DNA from: SAR324 cluster bacterium
Lineage (GTDB): Bacteria; SAR324; NAC60-12
Direction: 5' to 3'
NCBI GenBank assembly: GCA_015231885.1
Contig: JADGAT010000035.1
Coordinates: 1-48,485, forward strand
Length of the DNA: 48,485 nt
Shown: positions 45,085 through 48,485 of the stretch, piece after piece
How positions within the stretch are numbered: position 1 is the first letter of the stretch
Layout of the letters: the number at the start of each line of letters is the position of its first letter
The notes under the pieces: generated by a model
Seen by the model: the letters and a program-made list of their open reading frames with translations, nothing else
Database searches by the model: none
What the model was told of the DNA's origin: nothing
Program-made: the position numbers and the translations under genes

Positions 45085-45157
45085 ACTCATCTCCTTCAAG
45101 TTGGTTGAAGGAGAAGGTTATCATTTTTAACTTATTTTTAAAAACCTCGTTGTAGTA
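45085..45157 (-). repeat. IS end repeat, copy 1 (direct repeat flanking acnB)
   Basis: 73 bases from ACTCATCTCC to TTGTAGTA, the promoter-proximal end of the IS701-like element. It recurs at 48344-48417 with three substitutions and one insertion. Confidence 0.85.
45091..45113 (-). promoter_or_regulatory. Hairpin covering the transposase ribosome site
   Basis: CTCCTTCAA (45091-45099) and TTGAAGGAG (45105-45113) form a perfect 9-bp stem with a 5-base loop. In minus-strand RNA one arm contains GGAG, six bases before ATG 45084. Such hairpins block transposase translation from read-through transcripts in several IS families. A second copy at 48350 has a one-base insertion. Confidence 0.6.
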
Positions 45158-45181
45158 ATAGGACAGCAAACAAGGGCTAAC

Positions 45182-47938
45182 CTAGTTAAGAGGAGGGGCA
45201 AAACTGGTGAGGTCAATCCCTTCCACAGCAGCTTTGTACTCATCCATATTAGGAGTTCTGCCAAGGACTGTAGAGAGAACCACCACTGGAGTGGATGCCA
45301 GCAAAGATTCTCCTTTTTTCTCGTCAGAGTCCGCAACGACTCTTCCTTGAAAAAGACGAGTGGAGGTTGCCATGACAGTGTCACCTTTTGCGGCTTTTTC
45401 TTGATTTCCCATACAAAGATTGCAACCGGGGCGCTCGAGATACATCATATTTTCGTACTTAACACGGGCTGAAGTTTTTGGTGCATTATCATCAAATTCG
45501 AATCCAGCATATTTTTGCAAGATTGCCCAATCTCCCTCTTCCTTTAACTCGTCGACGATATTATAGGTTGGTGGTGCAATGACCAATGGTGCTTTGAATT
45601 CGACTTTACCGTTCTGCTTCTCCAAGTTTTTGAACATTTGAGAGACTATTTTCAAATCCCCTTTGTGAACCATACATGACCCTACAAAGCCTAGGTCGAC
45701 TTTTTTCTCACCTTTATAATAGGAAACAGGTCTAATTGTATCGTGGGTGTATCGCTTGGATACATCTGCATTGTTTACATCTGGGTCCGCAATCATTGGC
45801 TCTACGATTTGATCAAGATCGACGACAAACTCGGCATCGTATTTTGCATTTTCATCAGGTCTCAGTGCCGGTTTTTCGCCAGATCGAATCTCTTCGATTC
45901 TTTTGTCTGCTTTTTCCAACAATCCTTTCAGGACTTGTGCCTGATTGTCCATACCTTTATCAATCATGACTTGGATTCTGCTTTTCGATATTTCTAACGA
46001 TTTTATTAAGGTATCATCCTGTGAAATACAAACAGATGCCTTGGCCTTCATCTCAGCCGTCCAATCCGTGAATGTAAAAGCTTGATCTGCCAGTAATGTT
46101 CCTATGTGAACTTCAATGATTTTCCCTTGAAAAACATTATCTCCAAACTTTTTCAACATTTGTGCTTGGGTAGCATGAACAACATCACGAAAATCCATAT
46201 GATTCTTTAATTCCCCTTTAAAGGTCACTTTGACTGACTCAGGAATAGGCATCGTTGCCTCACCTGTTGCCAGAGCAAGTGCAACCGTTCCAGAGTCCGC
46301 TCCAAAAGCTACTCCTTTTGACATTCGGGTATGAGAATCACCACCGATAATAATTGCCCAATCATCCACTGTGATATCATTGAGGACCTTGTGGATGACA
46401 TCCGTCATCGCAGGGTATTTTCCCTCTGGATCTCTTCCGGTGATTAGGCCAAATTTATTCATAAACTTCATAAGCTTAGGGGTATTTGCTTGCGCTTTTT
46501 TATCCCAAACAGAAGCAGTATGACATCCCGATTGATAGGCACCATCCACTGTAGGTGCTATCACAGTAGCCGCCATTGACTCTAGCTCTTGAGCTGTCAT
46601 TAAACCTGTCGTATCTTGAGAGCCTACAATATTGACTTTCACCCTCACATCAGAGCCTGCGTGTAGAACCTTTCCCTCGGTCACCCCTACAGCGTTTTTA
46701 TTAAAAATCTTTTCAACTGCCGTTAACCCCTGTCCAGGGTGAGATATTTCATTTGAAGTGGCAAATACAGATTGCAATTCGATACCAAGGGTCTCTGCTG
46801 CAAAATTTTGTAGTTTTTTACCAAATACCACAGCATAAGAACCACCTGCTTTTATAGACTCCATCTTTTGTGGGGTAAGTGCTGAGGAAATATCGATCAG
46901 TTCTTTTTCACCATTATAGAGTTTTTTCTTTTTGGTATTAATGGTGAGTACTGTACCTGTATCGACGGAATATGCTTGTTCAAGAATAGGATCGCCGTTC
47001 TCGTCTAAAACAGGATTGCCATCAGAATCTAATTTCTTCACCCAATTCTTCAGGTCAATTCCGATCCCACCAGTGACGTCAACGGTGGTTAAAAATATAG
47101 GAGAGATCCCATTTGTTCCAGCAACGATGGGGGCAATATTTATAAAAGGGACATAAGGGCTAGCCTGCTTACCTGTCCATAAAGCCACATTGTTGACTCC
47201 CGACATCCTGGACGACCCAACTCCCATCGTCCCTTTCTCGGCCACTAACATGACTCTTTTATCGGGGTGATTTTTTTGAAGTTCTCTAATTTCTGACTGA
47301 GCCGCTTCGGAGATCAGGCATTTTCCATGCAACTCTCGATCTGAGCGAGAATGAGCCTGATTTCCAGGAGAAAGTAGGTCCGTAGAAATATCTCCCTCGG
47401 CAGCGACATAAGTCACAACTTTTATTTCCTCTTCAACATCGGGAAGTTTTGTAAAAAAATCTGCTCTACCATAACTTTCGAGGATATCCTTTGCAACTGG
47501 ATTGCCCTGTTTATAAGCGTCTTTGAGTCGCGCAGTATCCGCCTCGTAGAGAAAAACCTGAGTTTTTAAGACTTCGCCAGACTCCTTCGCTATAGCTGGA
47601 TCATCACCCAAAGCTAAGTCTAGTAACACCTTAACAGAAGGCCCCCCCTTCATATGAGAAAGTAATTCAAATGCAAAGGTTGGAGAGATCTCTTCGACTA
47701 CTGAATCACCAAGGATGATTTCTTTTAGAAAGTTGGATTTTTCAATTGCAGCACTCGTAGTTCCTGGGATGGTGTTATAAATAAAAAAATGCAGAGAATC
47801 TTTTCGATGCTTGTTTTTAGGGTCTTTTATTTGAAAAATGATATCTTTTAATAGTTCGCTATCATCAATTGGCTTTGGGTTTAGACCTTGAAGTTTTCTT
47901 TCGTCGATCTCTTTTAGATATTCCGTATACAGTTTCAT
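45182..47938 (-). CDS. acnB: Aconitate hydratase B (bifunctional with 2-methylisocitrate dehydratase)
   Basis: 918 residues from ATG 47938 (AGGAT seven bases upstream; a start at 47965 adds nine residues with no better site). It follows the AcnB order: N-terminal HEAT-like domain (residues 1-160), swivel-type domain (VMLVAEKGTMGVGSSRMSG), then the catalytic core with SHTRMSKGVAFGADSGT, VGSCMVHKGD and RPGCNLCMGNQ. The last two blocks hold the three [4Fe-4S] cysteines. It isomerises citrate to isocitrate in the TCA cycle and can act on 2-methylisocitrate; apo-AcnB binds mRNA in E. coli. The gene is intact although direct copies of an IS end flank it. Confidence 0.96.
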   Translation of the reverse strand: MKLYTEYLKEIDERKLQGLNPKPIDDSELLKDIIFQIKDPKNKHRKDSLHFFIYNTIPGTTSAAIEKSNFLKEIILGDSVVEEISPTFAFELLSHMKGGPSVKVLLDLALGDDPAIAKESGEVLKTQVFLYEADTARLKDAYKQGNPVAKDILESYGRADFFTKLPDVEEEIKVVTYVAAEGDISTDLLSPGNQAHSRSDRELHGKCLISEAAQSEIRELQKNHPDKRVMLVAEKGTMGVGSSRMSGVNNVALWTGKQASPYVPFINIAPIVAGTNGISPIFLTTVDVTGGIGIDLKNWVKKLDSDGNPVLDENGDPILEQAYSVDTGTVLTINTKKKKLYNGEKELIDISSALTPQKMESIKAGGSYAVVFGKKLQNFAAETLGIELQSVFATSNEISHPGQGLTAVEKIFNKNAVGVTEGKVLHAGSDVRVKVNIVGSQDTTGLMTAQELESMAATVIAPTVDGAYQSGCHTASVWDKKAQANTPKLMKFMNKFGLITGRDPEGKYPAMTDVIHKVLNDITVDDWAIIIGGDSHTRMSKGVAFGADSGTVALALATGEATMPIPESVKVTFKGELKNHMDFRDVVHATQAQMLKKFGDNVFQGKIIEVHIGTLLADQAFTFTDWTAEMKAKASVCISQDDTLIKSLEISKSRIQVMIDKGMDNQAQVLKGLLEKADKRIEEIRSGEKPALRPDENAKYDAEFVVDLDQIVEPMIADPDVNNADVSKRYTHDTIRPVSYYKGEKKVDLGFVGSCMVHKGDLKIVSQMFKNLEKQNGKVEFKAPLVIAPPTYNIVDELKEEGDWAILQKYAGFEFDDNAPKTSARVKYENMMYLERPGCNLCMGNQEKAAKGDTVMATSTRLFQGRVVADSDEKKGESLLASTPVVVLSTVLGRTPNMDEYKAAVEGIDLTSFAPPLN

Positions 47939-48343
47939 TGAAATCCTAACTTTTAATAACGTCATGTTTGTTTTGAATTAACTAGATAAATATATTCTAC
48001 TTTGGAACTAGCCCATCGAAGGGTTCATTCCAGTGGCATGTGATATGAATTTTCTTTACAAAATCTTATGAATTTGGGTTATGAGATAGGTTTGCCTCCC
48101 CCCCTTGGGGTCACCAAAACTGGAGAAATCATTACCAATATATTTATCACAATTGGCCTTGCTGGAAAAGAAAATTCTGATAAAGAAAATTGCAAAACCA
48201 CGGTTTGGATCTGGAGAAGAGGATCCTTGCACAAAACTCCACGATATAGGCACGCTATGGTAGTCTCTCTAATGCCGTTTTTGGTTTTGGAACATAATAA
48301 TCAGGACTCAAGGTTTGAGCAAGGTCACTTAATTTTTGGGAAA
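47939..48343. other. Spacer upstream of acnB with possible transposase remnant
   Basis: No convincing gene. In the minus sense, next to the IS end, one frame reads FSQKLSDLAQTLSPDYYVPK and stops near 48247; it may be the N-terminal part of a decayed transposase. Between 48060 and 48250 overlapping open frames exist on both strands without a known pattern. TTCCAA and TATATT in minus sense near 47990-48010 could be the acnB promoter. Confidence 0.4.
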
Positions 48344-48417
48344 ACTCATCTCCTTCCAAGTTGGTTGAAGGAGAAGGTTACCATTTTTAGCCTATTTTTA
48401 AAAACCTCGTTGTAGTA
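48344..48417 (-). repeat. IS end repeat, copy 2 (direct repeat flanking acnB)
   Basis: Same sequence as 45085-45157, including the hairpin and the terminal inverted repeat TACTACAACGAGG in reverse. It borders directly on the 68-nt fragment at 48418. No matching left end is inside the window, so this is a partial or truncated element. Confidence 0.82.
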
Positions 48418-48485
48418 CTAAGGGCTCGTACATAAACAACCTTTACAGATGACTTGTCTTTTTCCTCGTCTACGGTGTTGTCTTC
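48418..48485 (-). pseudogene. Transposase-like fragment, second copy, cut by the window end
   Basis: Reads in the minus sense EDNTVDEEKDKSSVKVVYVR and matches 25920-25987 at 64 of 68 bases. It ends where the IS terminal repeat begins, as if the IS701-like element had inserted into or next to it. Confidence 0.55.

Larger units (their letters stand above)
44699..45162 (-). mobile_element. Internally deleted IS701-like element with terminal inverted repeats
   Basis: The ends CCTAATACTACAACGAGATT (44699) and, in reverse, CCTATTACTACAACGAGGTT (45162) match at 18 of 20 positions. Read on the minus strand, an intact start is preserved: hairpin, GGAG, ATG at 45084 with nine codons. Then most of the transposase is missing and the C-terminal part resumes near 45038 (IETSFRNAKQFLGMGDDEVR, GWHHHITLCILAHFF), matching IS701/IS4-like transposases. 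One frameshift follows near 44880 (continuation QFLLLVNEILPKPEFD). The 464-bp element cannot encode an active transposase but could be moved in trans. Confidence 0.75.

Noticed and set aside
48068..48415. 115-codon plus-strand open frame at the window end
   Set aside because: It runs through the IS end repeat, has a competing open frame on the other strand, and shows no domain pattern.

Overview
This is a chromosomal stretch of a flagellated, Gram-negative, respiring bacterium. A TonB-dependent receptor and genes for heptose nucleotide sugars imply an outer membrane. Three tandem flagellins and chemotaxis-type proteins imply motility. AcnB-type aconitase and class I fumarase imply a TCA cycle. 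Base composition looks moderately AT-rich. Gene style resembles deltaproteobacterial or SAR324-like marine lineages, but this is an impression; no rRNA or tRNA is present to confirm it.

Layout. 1-4409: the 3' end of one flagellin, a spacer with two palindromic intergenic repeats, two complete flagellins and a terminator. 4470-7099: mnmE, an overlapping FlgN-like gene and an unrecognised acidic protein. 7106-12744 (minus strand): a tightly packed operon read gmhA, gmhB, epimerase, SDR, Gfo/Idh/MocA, hddA, hddC, which should make a GDP-linked D-glycero-alpha-D-manno-heptose and modified forms of it. Divergent from it are a two-domain GT2 glycosyltransferase and a YfhO-type membrane protein (12871-17000). 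16987-24011: PilZ protein, a coiled-coil protein with two receiver-like segments lacking the phospho-aspartate, HU, a three-part antiporter/RCK/EIIA protein, SlyD and a cold-shock protein. 24071-30205: secreted protein, TIGR01777 epimerase, then substrate-binding protein, hybrid kinase and response regulator. 30256-36552: TonB receptor, UshA-like phosphoesterase, orphan CopG-type protein, EEP hydrolase, STAS protein and a DUF3334/CheX-like protein. 36694-38460: fumarase behind a perfect FNR-type site. 38443-44694: STAS protein, 7TMR-DISM hybrid kinase, TerB-like protein, a duplicated-fold PLP enzyme and a JAMM peptidase. 44699-48485: acnB between two copies of one insertion-sequence end.

The strongest unusual item is the DUF3334/CheX-like protein (35710-36552). 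It carries the CheC/CheX/FliY phosphatase signature D-x3-E-x2-N-x22-P exactly, and a C-terminal tail with five copies of a FliM-like EIDALL motif, four of them in a 16-residue periodic array. I read it as a likely CheY-P phosphatase with a multivalent CheY-P docking tail, similar in logic to FliY. Several other signalling proteins have degenerate receivers: the hybrid kinase at 27306 has Ala at the phospho-acceptor position, and the coiled-coil protein at 17614 has Asn at two such positions. Decayed transposon pieces and a 54-nt dispersed repeat fill most of the longer spacers between 22.6 and 26.2 kb and around acnB.
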